A stretch of 17,726 bases of DNA from NCBI GenBank assembly GCA_946042285.1, contig CAMGDK010000016.1, forward strand, positions 1 through 17,726, read 5' to 3'. Below are positions 6,763-14,639 of the stretch, piece after piece (the first letter of the stretch is position 1; each line of letters begins with the position of its first letter). A program made the translations under genes and the position numbers. Source of the stretch: an uncultured Clostridia bacterium (GTDB lineage: Bacteria > Bacillota > Clostridia > Oscillospirales > Acutalibacteraceae). Below the pieces are notes generated by a model. It was not told the origin of the DNA. It searched no databases and saw only the letters and a list, made by a program, of their open reading frames with translations.

Positions 6763-7617
6763 TTATTTAAGCCTTTTGTTGACATCCTTTCTGAATTTTG
6801 ACGGACTTGTATTTTTATATCTGCAAAATGTTTTTGAAAAATAGCTCATATCGTTATATCCGCAGGCAAGCGCAATTTGAGTTATCGGTTCATTTGTCAG
6901 CTTAAGCTTTTCGCACGCAGCCTCAATTCTAAAGTAATTAAGGTACTCAATGGGAGTCCTGCCGGTCACCTCTTTAAACACACGGCAGAAATATTTAGGT
7001 GACATTCCTACTGTTTTCGCAAGCTCATCAAGAGCAATATGCTTATCAACATTCTTTTTCATGTAGGACAGCACCTCTTTGAGCATTTCAACTCTGTATT
7101 CGTCCTCGACAATATAATCATTTTGCGGTGACAACGAAATAAACTCACCGATAAGCTGCCACATCAATCCTATTGTATTAAACTCATATCCCTTTCGCTC
7201 ACATTCCATTGAGTTAAAAATCCTGTCGGCAATGTCGGCAACCGCGCTTCCTTTTTCATATATACCTGTATAATTTTGCGATGACGATAAAAACTTTTTC
7301 GCATTCTTTGAGCATACAGGCATGTTGTGAAGAAACGACTGCAAATCAAAAACTATACATTCATAGATACACTCATGAGGTATTCCGCCGTGGACAACTC
7401 CCTCGCCTACCCACGCGCAATCACCCTTATGCATGACGGTTTTTCTGCCGTTTAGGGACAGCTCAAACTCACCGTCAAGAATTGTTATAAGCTCATATTC
7501 AATATGCCAATGAAGTGACATTTGATACCTTGGTGCATTTTTATCAACATAATACAATTCAATTGGGAAATCGAATGTACCCCTCTTTTTACTTTCATAC
7601 ACAACACTATAATCCAT
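6763..7617 (-). CDS. AraC-family transcriptional regulator, probable fucose operon regulator
   Basis: 284 residues from the ATG at 7617. The N-terminal cupin-like sensing domain is seen in LHWHIEYELITILDGEFELSL followed by GDCAWVGEGVVHGG, a histidine-rich sugar-binding beta-barrel pattern. The last 100 residues are the two helix-turn-helix motifs of AraC/XylS proteins: LDELAKTVGMSPKYFCRVFKE, then ITQIALACGYNDMSYFSKTF and the terminal SPSKFRK. The start at 7617 is chosen because GGAGC (7622-7626) lies five bases upstream; a longer frame opens at 7674 but has no ribosome site. Divergent from fucA and followed by fucO, it most likely activates fucose catabolism on sensing fucose or an intermediate. 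That role is inferred from position. Confidence 0.88.
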   Translation of the reverse strand: MDYSVVYESKKRGTFDFPIELYYVDKNAPRYQMSLHWHIEYELITILDGEFELSLNGRKTVMHKGDCAWVGEGVVHGGIPHECIYECIVFDLQSFLHNMPVCSKNAKKFLSSSQNYTGIYEKGSAVADIADRIFNSMECERKGYEFNTIGLMWQLIGEFISLSPQNDYIVEDEYRVEMLKEVLSYMKKNVDKHIALDELAKTVGMSPKYFCRVFKEVTGRTPIEYLNYFRIEAACEKLKLTNEPITQIALACGYNDMSYFSKTFCRYKNTSPSKFRKDVNKRLK

Positions 7618-7674
7618 ATAAGCTCCAAAAGTGAATATTGTCATAGTTTTATGCCGTAATATACCAAGAAGCAT

Positions 7675-7726
7675 TTAGCATAATACGATATAATACAAGT
7701 ATAAAGCATAATTTATGCTAAGTCAA
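7675..7726. promoter_or_regulatory. Divergent fuc control region: palindromic operator and two promoters
   Basis: A perfect 7-1-7 palindrome AGCATAATTTATGCT lies at 7705-7719. The 9-mer TTAGCATAA occurs at 7675-7683 (plus) and, inverted, at 7713-7721. On the minus strand TTGACT (7721-7726) and TATACT (7698-7703) with a 17-bp spacer form the regulator promoter, and the palindrome fills its spacer. On the plus strand TATAAT (7689-7694) is a good -10 for the fuc operon, but no -35 is recognisable at the right distance, as expected for an activator-dependent promoter. Binding by the AraC-type protein would therefore be autoregulatory; this is inferred. Confidence 0.65.
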
Positions 7727-7742
7727 CCATAGGAGGTTTATT

Positions 7743-8456
7743 ATGCAAAACATAAATGAAGTAAAAGAACAAATTTGTGACATTTGTCATAAGATGTGGC
7801 AGCTTGGTTGGGTTGCGGCTAACGACGGTAATGTCAGCGTAAAGCTTGAGGACGGCACTATACTTGCCACACCAACCGGAATAAGCAAGTCATTTATCAC
7901 ACCGGACAAGCTTATTCGCATCGACGCTCAGGGCAATGTGCTTGAGGCTAACGACGGCTATCGCCCATCAAGCGAAATCAAAATGCATTTAAGATGCTAT
8001 GAAAAAAGAGACGATGTATTCAGCGTTATTCATGCTCATCCGCCGGGAGCAACAGGCTTTGCGGTTGCACACAAGGCTATGGACATGTACAACATGATTG
8101 AAGATGTTGCAGTTATCGGCAGTGTACCGCTTACACCTTACGGAACACCGTCAACAACCGAGGTGCCGGATGCAATCGAGCCATATCTTGAGGAGCATGA
8201 TGTTATGCTTCTTGAAAATCACGGAGCACTTGCTATCGGCAGTGATGTTACAACAGCATTTTACAGAATGGAAAGTCTTGAGCTTTGGGCTAAAATCACA
8301 ATCAATGCTGTAATTCTCGGCGGAAGCTTTGATATTAGCAGAGATAACATTCAAAAGCTTATTGACTTAAGAGGATACTATAAGGTTACAGGTAGGCATC
8401 CGGGCTACAAATTGTTTAACGGCGAGGATGACATGCTTCACAAAAAGGAGAAATAA
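7743..8456 (+). CDS. fucA: L-fuculose-1-phosphate aldolase (class II aldolase/adducin family)
   Basis: 237 residues, slightly longer than E. coli FucA. It cleaves L-fuculose-1-phosphate to DHAP and L-lactaldehyde with a zinc ion. Visible family marks: GWVAANDGNVSVK (22-34), TPTGISKS (43-50) for phosphate binding, catalytic E78 in PSSEIKMH, zinc ligands H97 and H99 in VIHAHPPGATG, and H160 in LLENHGALAIG. An ideal AGGAGG stands at 7731-7736 ahead of the ATG. It is the first gene of the rightward operon; the next gene starts two bases after its stop. The fold also covers rhamnulose- and ribulose-phosphate aldolases, but FucU and FucI downstream make the fucose role by far the most likely. Confidence 0.9.
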   Translation: MQNINEVKEQICDICHKMWQLGWVAANDGNVSVKLEDGTILATPTGISKSFITPDKLIRIDAQGNVLEANDGYRPSSEIKMHLRCYEKRDDVFSVIHAHPPGATGFAVAHKAMDMYNMIEDVAVIGSVPLTPYGTPSTTEVPDAIEPYLEEHDVMLLENHGALAIGSDVTTAFYRMESLELWAKITINAVILGGSFDISRDNIQKLIDLRGYYKVTGRHPGYKLFNGEDDMLHKKEK

Positions 8457-8458
8457 TT

Positions 8459-8893
8459 ATGCTAAAAGGTATTCCAAAGATTTTATCACCTGAGCTTTTA
8501 TGTGCTCTTGCACAGATGGGACACGGTGACGAGCTTGTAATTGCAGACGGCAACTTTCCCTGTCATTCTGTCGGCAAAAACAGTATTGTAATTCATGCTG
8601 ACGGACATGGTGTACCGGAAATGCTTGACGCAATTCTTGAGCTTTTTCCTCTCGACACCTACACAGAAAAGCCTGTTGGCTTGATGGCAGTATGTGAGGG
8701 AGATGATTGTGAGACTCCTATTTGGGAAAAGTACAACGAGCTTCTCAAAAAGCATGAGCCTGCACATCACGATATTGAATATATTGAACGCTTTGCATTC
8801 TACGAGAGAGCAAAAGGTGCTTATCTCATTATCGCAACAGGTGAACAGGCGTTATACGCAAACATTCTTCTCAAAAAAGGAGTGGTAGTTTGA
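8459..8893 (+). CDS. fucU: L-fucose mutarotase (RbsD/FucU family)
   Basis: 144 residues, close to the usual 140. It interconverts alpha and beta anomers of L-fucose so that the isomerase receives its preferred form. It opens MLKGIPKILSPELLCALAQM and carries GHGDE (21-25) with the presumed catalytic H22, then the family C-terminus RFAFYERAKGAYLIIATGE and YANILLKKGV, very like E. coli FucU as recalled. The ribosome site AAGGAG (8445-8450) sits inside the end of fucA. The stop TGA overlaps the TTG start of the next gene in the tetranucleotide TTGA, implying coupled translation. Confidence 0.95.
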   Translation: MLKGIPKILSPELLCALAQMGHGDELVIADGNFPCHSVGKNSIVIHADGHGVPEMLDAILELFPLDTYTEKPVGLMAVCEGDDCETPIWEKYNELLKKHEPAHHDIEYIERFAFYERAKGAYLIIATGEQALYANILLKKGVVV

Positions 8894-10302
8894 AGCAAGT
8901 CCTCGCATTTGATTTCGGTGCATCAAGCGGCAGAGCAATAAAAGCTACATTCGACGGCATTAATATTAAATACGAAGAAATACACCGTTTTGAAAACACA
9001 CCGATTATTATTGACGGTCATGTTCATCATGATATTGAAATGATAAAAAATGAAATTGACAAGGCAATAGAAAAGGCAGGAGATGTTGACTCTCTTGCAT
9101 TTGATACATGGGGTGTTGACTACGGCTTGCTTGATAAGGACGAAAAACTTATCTGCCCGCCCTACCATTACAGAGATACAAGAACAGACGGCATTCTTGA
9201 AAGAGCAAGCGAGGTTATTTCGCCTGACACTCTCTATGCCGAAACCGGTAATCAAATCATGGCAATTAACACACTGTTTCAGCTAATTGCCGACGAAAAT
9301 GTAAAATATGCCAAGTCACTCCTTTTCATGCCTGATTTGTTTGGCTATATGCTTACCGGTAACAAGGCTTGCGAATACACAATCGCCTCAACCTCGCAGA
9401 TGCTTTCTCCGAAAAGCAAAAAATGGAGCGAAGGCGTTACAAAGGCATTTGGCATTAACACTGACATTTTTGCACCGCTTACAAGGACTGCAACTATACT
9501 TGGACAATACAAGGGTATTGATGTAATATCCGTTGCAGGTCATGATACGCAGTGCGCCGTTGCGGCTATGCCATGCACCGATGAAAAAGGCACTGCTTTT
9601 CTTTCGTGCGGCACATGGTCGCTGATTGGATGTGAGATTGACGAGCCTGTTTTAACCGAGAAAAGCAACAGACTTGAGCTTTCAAACGAGCTTGGTGCAA
9701 ACGGTAAAGTCAACTACTTAAAAAACATCAGCGGTTTATGGCTTATTCAGCAGCTAAAAAAGGATTACGAGGCTAAGGGTAAAAAGTACAGCTACAACGA
9801 CCTTGAAATGCTTGCAAGAGAAAGCCAACCGTTTAAATGCTTTGTTAACCCTGACGCAAGCTCACTTTCAACACACGGTAATTTGATAGAGAAAATCCAA
9901 AATTACTGCAAGGACACAAATCAATATGTTCCCGAGACTGTCGGCGAAACAGTTAGGTGTGTATATGAAAGCCTTGCTCTTAAGTACAGATTTGCACTTG
10001 AGCAGATAAGCGAGTGCATCGGCAATTCGTTTGAGAGGCTTCATTTGCTCGGAGGCGGCACAAAGGATAATTTCTTATGTGAAATGACTGCCGACTGCAT
10101 TGATATGCCTGTTATAGCCGGACCGATTGAGGCTACTGCTCTTGGCAACATCATCCTTCAGCTTATTGCACTTGGAGAAATTGACTCTGTTTCAAAGGGC
10201 AGAGAAATCATAAAGCAAAGCGAAAAGCTTTATTCATACACTCCTCATCATTCTGCTGAATGGGATGAAGCGTATGAAAGATATGTAAAAATAATAAAAT
10301 AA
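8890..10302 (+). CDS. FGGY sugar kinase of the rhamnulokinase (RhaB) family, probably acting as L-fuculokinase
   Basis: 470 residues from a TTG start, with AAAGGAGTGG seven bases upstream. The fold is shown by the N-terminal phosphate loop AFDFGASSGRAIKA (6-19), FDTWGVDYGLLD (71-82), YHYRDTRTDG (92-101), SVAGHDTQCAV with presumed catalytic D219, SCGTWSLIG, and GGGTKDNFLCEM near the C-terminus. Sequence blocks match RhaB better than E. coli FucK (FDTWGVD, HYRDTRT, NISGLWLIQQL). Its place between fucU and fucI argues that it phosphorylates L-fuculose at O1 with ATP; rhamnulose could be a second substrate. Family is certain, substrate is inferred. Confidence 0.88.
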   Translation: MKQVLAFDFGASSGRAIKATFDGINIKYEEIHRFENTPIIIDGHVHHDIEMIKNEIDKAIEKAGDVDSLAFDTWGVDYGLLDKDEKLICPPYHYRDTRTDGILERASEVISPDTLYAETGNQIMAINTLFQLIADENVKYAKSLLFMPDLFGYMLTGNKACEYTIASTSQMLSPKSKKWSEGVTKAFGINTDIFAPLTRTATILGQYKGIDVISVAGHDTQCAVAAMPCTDEKGTAFLSCGTWSLIGCEIDEPVLTEKSNRLELSNELGANGKVNYLKNISGLWLIQQLKKDYEAKGKKYSYNDLEMLARESQPFKCFVNPDASSLSTHGNLIEKIQNYCKDTNQYVPETVGETVRCVYESLALKYRFALEQISECIGNSFERLHLLGGGTKDNFLCEMTADCIDMPVIAGPIEATALGNIILQLIALGEIDSVSKGREIIKQSEKLYSYTPHHSAEWDEAYERYVKIIK

Positions 10303-10324
10303 TTCATATAAAGGAGAAACTAAA

Positions 10325-12109
10325 ATGATTTATCCAAAAATAGGAATTCGTCCCGTTATTGACGGCAGATGGGGCGGTGTTCGTGAAAGCCTTGAAGCTC
10401 AAACAATGAGCATGGCTAACGCTGCAAAGGAGCTTATCGAAAACAATCTTAAGTATCCTGACGGAACACCTGTTCAGTGTATTGTTAGCAACACCACAAT
10501 CGGAGGAGGCGCTGAGGCTGCAAAATGCGCAGAGCAGTTTGCCACTGAAAATATTGTTGCAACTCTTTCCGTAACACCTTGCTGGTGCTACGGCTCAGAA
10601 ACATTCGACATGGACCCTACTACTATCAAGGCAGTATGGGGCTTTAACGGTACTGAAAGACCGGGTGCAGTTTATCTTGCAGCAGTTATGGCTGCTTACG
10701 CACAAAAAGGCATGCCTGCATTCTCAATCTACGGTCACGATGTTAAGGACATGAACGACAGTGACATTCCCGATGATGTTGCAGATAAAATTCTTCGTTT
10801 TGCAAAATGCTCTGTTGCAGTCGGTTGGATGAAGAACAAATCTTATGTTAACCTCGGTGGAATTGCTATGGGTATCGCAGGAAGCTTTTGCAATGCAGAA
10901 ATGTTCCAAAAATATCTTGGTATAAGAGCTGAATGGGTTGATATGAGCGAAATCATCCGCCGTATTAAGCTTGAGATTTACGATCAAGATGAATACGAAA
11001 GAGCGCTCGCTTGGGTTAAGGACAACTGCCGTGAGGGCTTTGACTGTAATGCAGGTAAGGATTTGCCTGAAATCATCAAAAAATCAAAGGTTGTTCCTGC
11101 TGACAAGGATTGGGAATTTGTAACAAAAATGACTATCATTTTCCGTGACATTCTTTTCGGCAACAAGAAGCTTGATGATATGGGTTGGCACGAGGAGGCT
11201 CTCGGCAAAAACGCTGTTGCAGGCGGCTTCCAGGGACAGAGAAACTGGACTGACTGGCTCCCTAATGCTGACTTCTCCGAGGCTATTATGGCTTCCTCTT
11301 TCGATTGGAACGGACCTAAGATGCCTACTGCATTTGCAACAGAAAACGACACTTTAAACGGTGTTGCCATGCTCCTCGGCAACCTTGTTTCTAACACAGC
11401 ACCTTGCTTCCACGATGTCCGTACATATTGGAGTCCGGAGTCATGCGAAAGAGTAACAGGTATGAAGCCTGAAGGCAGAGCAAGTGTTGGATTTATTCAC
11501 CTTATCAACTCCGGTGCTACCGCACTTGACGGCAGCGGTGCAAGCAAGAATGACAACGGTGACGGTTGCATGAAGCCTTGGTGGGATATGACAGACAGGG
11601 ACATTAAATCCTGCCTTGACGCTACCGATTGGTGCAGAGCTAACTACGAATATTTCCGCGGCGGCGGTTTCTCAAGCCACTTCCGTTGCAGAGCCGAAAT
11701 GCCTGTTACAATGCTTAGAGTTAATGTTATTGACGGCATCGGTCCTGTTATTCAAATTGCAGAGGGCTACACGGTTGATCTCCCCGATCAGATTCACAAC
11801 ACTATTGATGTCAGAACAGACCGCACATGGCCTACAACATGGTTTGTTCCAAACCTTACAGGCAAGGGTGCATTCAAGGATGTTTACAGTGTTATGGCTA
11901 ATTGGGGTGCAAACCACGGTGTAACGGTTTACGGTCATGTCGGTGCAGAGCTTATCACTCTCGCTTCAATGCTTCGTATTCCTGTTAACATGCACAATGT
12001 TGATGAAGAAAAAATCTTTCGTCCGCATTCATGGTCAGCTTTTGGCACTGATGATACACAGTCCGCCGACTATGAGGCTTGCAAAGCATACGGTCCGTTG
12101 TACAAATAA
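10325..12109 (+). CDS. fucI: L-fucose isomerase
   Basis: 594 residues, against about 591 for E. coli FucI. It converts L-fucose to L-fuculose, the committing step of the pathway, as a hexamer using Mn2+. The N-terminal part has IGIRPVIDGRWGGVRESLEAQ (6-26) and NTTIGGGAEAAKCAEQF. Metal ligands are E340 (AFATENDTLNG), D364 (CFHDVRTYW) and H531 (WGANHGVTVYGHVGAE), each three positions beyond the recalled E. coli residues. AAGGAG (10311-10316) precedes the ATG. It is the last gene of the operon, although it encodes the first catabolic enzyme after mutarotation, and is followed directly by a strong terminator. Confidence 0.96.
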   Translation: MIYPKIGIRPVIDGRWGGVRESLEAQTMSMANAAKELIENNLKYPDGTPVQCIVSNTTIGGGAEAAKCAEQFATENIVATLSVTPCWCYGSETFDMDPTTIKAVWGFNGTERPGAVYLAAVMAAYAQKGMPAFSIYGHDVKDMNDSDIPDDVADKILRFAKCSVAVGWMKNKSYVNLGGIAMGIAGSFCNAEMFQKYLGIRAEWVDMSEIIRRIKLEIYDQDEYERALAWVKDNCREGFDCNAGKDLPEIIKKSKVVPADKDWEFVTKMTIIFRDILFGNKKLDDMGWHEEALGKNAVAGGFQGQRNWTDWLPNADFSEAIMASSFDWNGPKMPTAFATENDTLNGVAMLLGNLVSNTAPCFHDVRTYWSPESCERVTGMKPEGRASVGFIHLINSGATALDGSGASKNDNGDGCMKPWWDMTDRDIKSCLDATDWCRANYEYFRGGGFSSHFRCRAEMPVTMLRVNVIDGIGPVIQIAEGYTVDLPDQIHNTIDVRTDRTWPTTWFVPNLTGKGAFKDVYSVMANWGANHGVTVYGHVGAELITLASMLRIPVNMHNVDEEKIFRPHSWSAFGTDDTQSADYEACKAYGPLYK

Positions 12110-12115
12110 TTTAGT

Positions 12116-12160
12116 ATTAAAAAACGCTCTCAATACTGTTGTATTGAGAGCGTTGTATTT
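12116..12160. terminator. Bidirectional terminator between fucI and the XRE regulator gene
   Basis: AACGCTCTCAATAC (12123-12136) and its exact complement (12141-12154) form a 14-bp perfect stem with loop TGTT. The left side is A-rich (T-run on the minus strand) and the right side is GTATTTTA, so it can serve both convergent transcripts. Confidence 0.88.
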
Positions 12161-13272
12161 TATGTATTCGGTATTTGAAGCACGCTTTGAAAATCCTTTG
12201 ATGACTTGAACTCATCACTCAAATCATAATGCTCGGTCATCAGCTCCTTAATTCTCATCTGCATGTTCATTCCATGAAATCTTCCCTCTTTTTCATAGAA
12301 ACGATAAACATATTCCGCATTAGGATTTTCGTCGTATTGTTTTGCAGACTTCATTGCAGTTTTGAAGCATTCAATTGCCTTTTCCTTGTTCCCTATTCCA
12401 TAATAGAAATAACCCAATCTGCCGTAATTATAAATCAAGTGCATACGGTTTTTGCAGTTATCATCATTATCAAAAGTTTTTATCAATTCGTTAATATGCT
12501 CAACAAGATTTATCCTAAATTCAAGCGAATACTTATCATCAAGACGGGAAATGCAATGGATAAGCAATGTATTTTGAAGCAAATACAAAAGCTCCTCAAT
12601 CGCCTTTTCTCTAACTGTTTCTATCTGTTTTTCATCAGTATCCATCATTGCAAGATATTCTCTTGAGTAGCTGAGTGAAGGCATTGTATCTAAAATATCT
12701 AAAGCCTGCTTACGATATTTTTCATCATATCCACAACATTGATAACGATAAAACAGATGCTCACACATCAAACGCTTTGACCAAATTCTAATGCTGTCAT
12801 CTGTGCAATTATTTTGTATTTTATCATAAATAGCCGTTATCTCGTCTGCAATCCTTTCGTATTTGGAAAAGTCCTTGTTTTTCCATTGTTCAACAGTTAT
12901 ATGCTCCTTTTCTTCACGAAAAAGCTCCATATATCTCACCATTATACGATAATCATTAGGAAATTCTTTAACAGCCTTTTTGAATTTTAGAAATACTTTT
13001 TTTCTGTCCTTTAAACGGTATTCATCGTACAAACCCAAATATTCGCTGATTTTCTTTTCTTTCTTAGCCTTATCAAATCCGAGCAAATCATCAATACTTA
13101 TTTCAAAAAACTCTGCAATTATCGGTAGCATATTGATGTCCGGATAACTATCCCCACGCTCCCATTTGCTTATTGTTTGAAACGAAACACCTAAATGATT
13201 TGCGAGCTTTTCCTGAGTCAGATTATTTGCAATTCTCAGTTCCTTCAGCTTTTCACCAAAACAAATATTCAT
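12160..13272 (-). CDS. XRE-family regulator with a C-terminal TPR-like helical domain
   Basis: 370 residues. Residues 5-60 are a Cro/C1-type helix-turn-helix: LKELRIANNLTQEKLANHLGVSFQTISKWERGDSYPD followed by LPIIAEFFEISIDDLLG. The remaining 300 residues are helical and resemble tetratricopeptide repeats, most clearly IYNYGRLGYFYYGIGNKEKAIECFKTAMKSA near the C-terminus. This architecture is common in Firmicutes, often in regulators of stress responses or peptide-sensing switches. Nothing here identifies its ligand or targets. The ATG at 13272 follows AAGGTGATT. It lies downstream of the small membrane-protein gene on the same strand, with a 155-bp gap, so partial co-transcription is possible. 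Confidence 0.85.
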   Translation of the reverse strand: MNICFGEKLKELRIANNLTQEKLANHLGVSFQTISKWERGDSYPDINMLPIIAEFFEISIDDLLGFDKAKKEKKISEYLGLYDEYRLKDRKKVFLKFKKAVKEFPNDYRIMVRYMELFREEKEHITVEQWKNKDFSKYERIADEITAIYDKIQNNCTDDSIRIWSKRLMCEHLFYRYQCCGYDEKYRKQALDILDTMPSLSYSREYLAMMDTDEKQIETVREKAIEELLYLLQNTLLIHCISRLDDKYSLEFRINLVEHINELIKTFDNDDNCKNRMHLIYNYGRLGYFYYGIGNKEKAIECFKTAMKSAKQYDENPNAEYVYRFYEKEGRFHGMNMQMRIKELMTEHYDLSDEFKSSKDFQSVLQIPNT

Positions 13273-13427
13273 ATAATCACCTTATCACCTATTGTATTGT
13301 TAATGGTCTTTGCAGTTATACTTTACCTCATTTTGTCGAATAAAACAATAACGCAATAGTTGAAATAATTTCTTTAGATACGAGAAATATTCTGCTACCT
13401 AATTAACAAAATCAATGATGAGCCAAG

Positions 13428-13691
13428 CTATGATTTATTTGATTTTTCTTCTAATTCACTGATTCTTTCTTCTAATTGTTGTATTTCTTTGCTATGAGTG
13501 TTAAAAAATTCGAAAACGACAAATAATATACTTCCGATAACTACGGATACTCCTAATTCCTGCAGAATCACATCTCCCGATTCGAAAAGCTTATATCCCC
13601 CAAAAAACACAAAAAGATATATAAACACAAATGACAATACAACCGATAAAGCATATTTCAGCACATACTTTAATTTATTCTTCATAAGCAA
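13428..13691 (-). CDS. Small membrane protein with a C-terminal coiled coil, function unknown
   Basis: 87 residues from a TTG start (85 from the ATG at 13685). GGGGG lies six bases before the TTG and twelve before the ATG, so the start is uncertain. A basic N-terminus (KNKLKYVLKY) precedes two hydrophobic helices: about residues 14-31 (LSVVLSFVFIYLFVFFGG) and 44-62 (LGVSVVIGSILFVVFEFF). The tail HSKEIQQLEERISELEEKSNKS is charged with heptad spacing and should form a short coiled coil. The shape is that of a membrane-tethered adaptor or holin-like protein, but no family is recognised. Confidence 0.65.
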   Translation of the reverse strand: MLMKNKLKYVLKYALSVVLSFVFIYLFVFFGGYKLFESGDVILQELGVSVVIGSILFVVFEFFNTHSKEIQQLEERISELEEKSNKS

Positions 13692-13830
13692 TCAATTCCC
13701 CCGTATATTCGATAGCAATAATAAAGCTATTATAATACAACAATGATTTTTTCCTTGGTATTTGATTTATTCATATTATCACCTTAATCAAATAATAACA
13801 AATTGATGGTTATAATTCAAGTAAGAAGTT

Positions 13831-13847
13831 GTGCGGGTTCAAGTCCC
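13831..13847 (+). repeat. Inverted 17-bp copy of the tRNA-Leu T-arm
   Basis: GTGCGGGTTCAAGTCCC here is the exact reverse complement of 13907-13923, which is the T-arm region of the leftward tRNA-Leu. The two copies flank the tRNA terminator. No integrase or second element end is visible. It could be a leftover fragment of another tRNA-Leu gene or of a tRNA-targeting element. Confidence 0.6.
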
Positions 13848-13856
13848 TAAAACATT

Positions 13857-13893
13857 AAAAATACCACTGCACTCTATGGTGCCGTGGTATTTT
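13857..13893 (-). terminator. Intrinsic terminator of tRNA-Leu
   Basis: Stem AAAAATACCAC (13857-13867) with GTGGTATTTTT (13884-13894), one T-C mismatch, then GCAC/GTGC, and a six-base loop. On the minus strand it abuts the CCA end and finishes in five T. Symmetric flanks make it likely to work in both directions. Confidence 0.88.
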
Positions 13894-13978
13894 TGGTGCA
13901 GGAGACGGGACTTGAACCCGCACCGAAAACTCGACAGGCTTCTGAGACCTGAGCGTATGCCAATTTCGCCACTCCTGC
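13894..13978 (-). tRNA. tRNA-Leu (anticodon CAG)
   Basis: An 85-nt class II tRNA with encoded CCA, read on the minus strand. The acceptor GCAGGAG pairs with CTCCTGC. The anticodon stem CAGGT/GCCTG closes loop CTCAGAA, placing CAG at 13944-13942. A long variable arm (TCGAGTTTTCGG region) and the T-arm GCGGGTTCAAGTCCCGT follow. D-arm with GGC and the long variable arm fit leucine. Confidence 0.96.
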
Positions 13979-14030
13979 ATATTCAGTTCAACTGCTTTTT
14001 TAATGATAAACACATCAAACAGCATGTAAG

Positions 14031-14059
14031 ATAATAACATATTGTTCTTGAAATGTCAA
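14031..14059 (-). promoter_or_regulatory. Promoter of tRNA-Leu
   Basis: On the minus strand, TTGACA (14054-14059), 17 bp, TATTAT (14031-14036). It leaves about 45 nt of 5' leader to be removed before the tRNA. Confidence 0.8.
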
Positions 14060-14075
14060 TTATCTGTGTTATAAT
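14048..14075 (+). promoter_or_regulatory. Promoter of the membrane protein / decarboxylase pair
   Basis: TTGAAA (14048-14053), 16 bp, TATAAT (14070-14075). Its -35 box directly abuts the -35 box of the tRNA-Leu promoter on the other strand, so the two polymerases should compete. Confidence 0.65.
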
Positions 14076-14090
14076 CTAAATGGTGAAAAT

Positions 14091-14639
14091 ATGAAAAAAG
14101 CTATTTGTGTTATAAGCATTTTATGCTCTGCCCTATTCTCAATATATTATATGCATTTCGGCGGTTTATTCGGTAACGACAGTGCATTATCTACTGTCGG
14201 GCTTGAGCATCCTATACTGTTTTCAATTTGGGGTGTACTTACACTTTTTGCCCTTAGCGTCAATATAATATACGGATTTATAAAAACGAAATACAAGCTT
14301 TGCTGTCTGCTTTTAATCATATCTGCAATAGGTATGCTGCTTACACTTACATGTGACTTTGATTACGACATTAAAGCTCAATATTTTGCTCACTGCATCG
14401 GCTCTATTGCGTTTTCTTCAGTTACGGGGATAACGGTATTTCTGCTGTTTTTACTGAGAAAAAAGTACATTAGAGCGACTGTTTGCGCTATTGTTTTGAT
14501 TGCAGACCTTGTGCTTTTGCTTATATTTAAGGAAACTGCGCTGATTGAGATTGTGCCGATATTTACAGGCTATACCCTACTGCTTAGCCTAAATCTTGAA
14601 AAGGAGATGACTGAAATTGAAGCTAACCGACAAGCTTAA
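14091..14639 (+). CDS. Six-helix integral membrane protein, function unknown
   Basis: 182 residues with about six hydrophobic helices: residues 4-20, about 40-63, 70-88, 95-120, 125-145 and 148-165. Loops are short and lysine-rich (IKTKYK, LRKKY), and the C-terminus is polar (EKEMTEIEANRQA). No conserved catalytic motif is recognised and no family is claimed. GGTGA lies a few bases before the ATG. The last 23 bases overlap the next gene, whose ribosome site AAGGAG (14601-14606) is inside this frame, so the two are translationally linked. Confidence 0.75.
   Translation: MKKAICVISILCSALFSIYYMHFGGLFGNDSALSTVGLEHPILFSIWGVLTLFALSVNIIYGFIKTKYKLCCLLLIISAIGMLLTLTCDFDYDIKAQYFAHCIGSIAFSSVTGITVFLLFLLRKKYIRATVCAIVLIADLVLLLIFKETALIEIVPIFTGYTLLLSLNLEKEMTEIEANRQA

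Noticed and set aside
7618..7674. Longer start for the AraC regulator at 7674
   Set aside because: No ribosome site precedes it, while GGAGC stands at the right distance before 7617.
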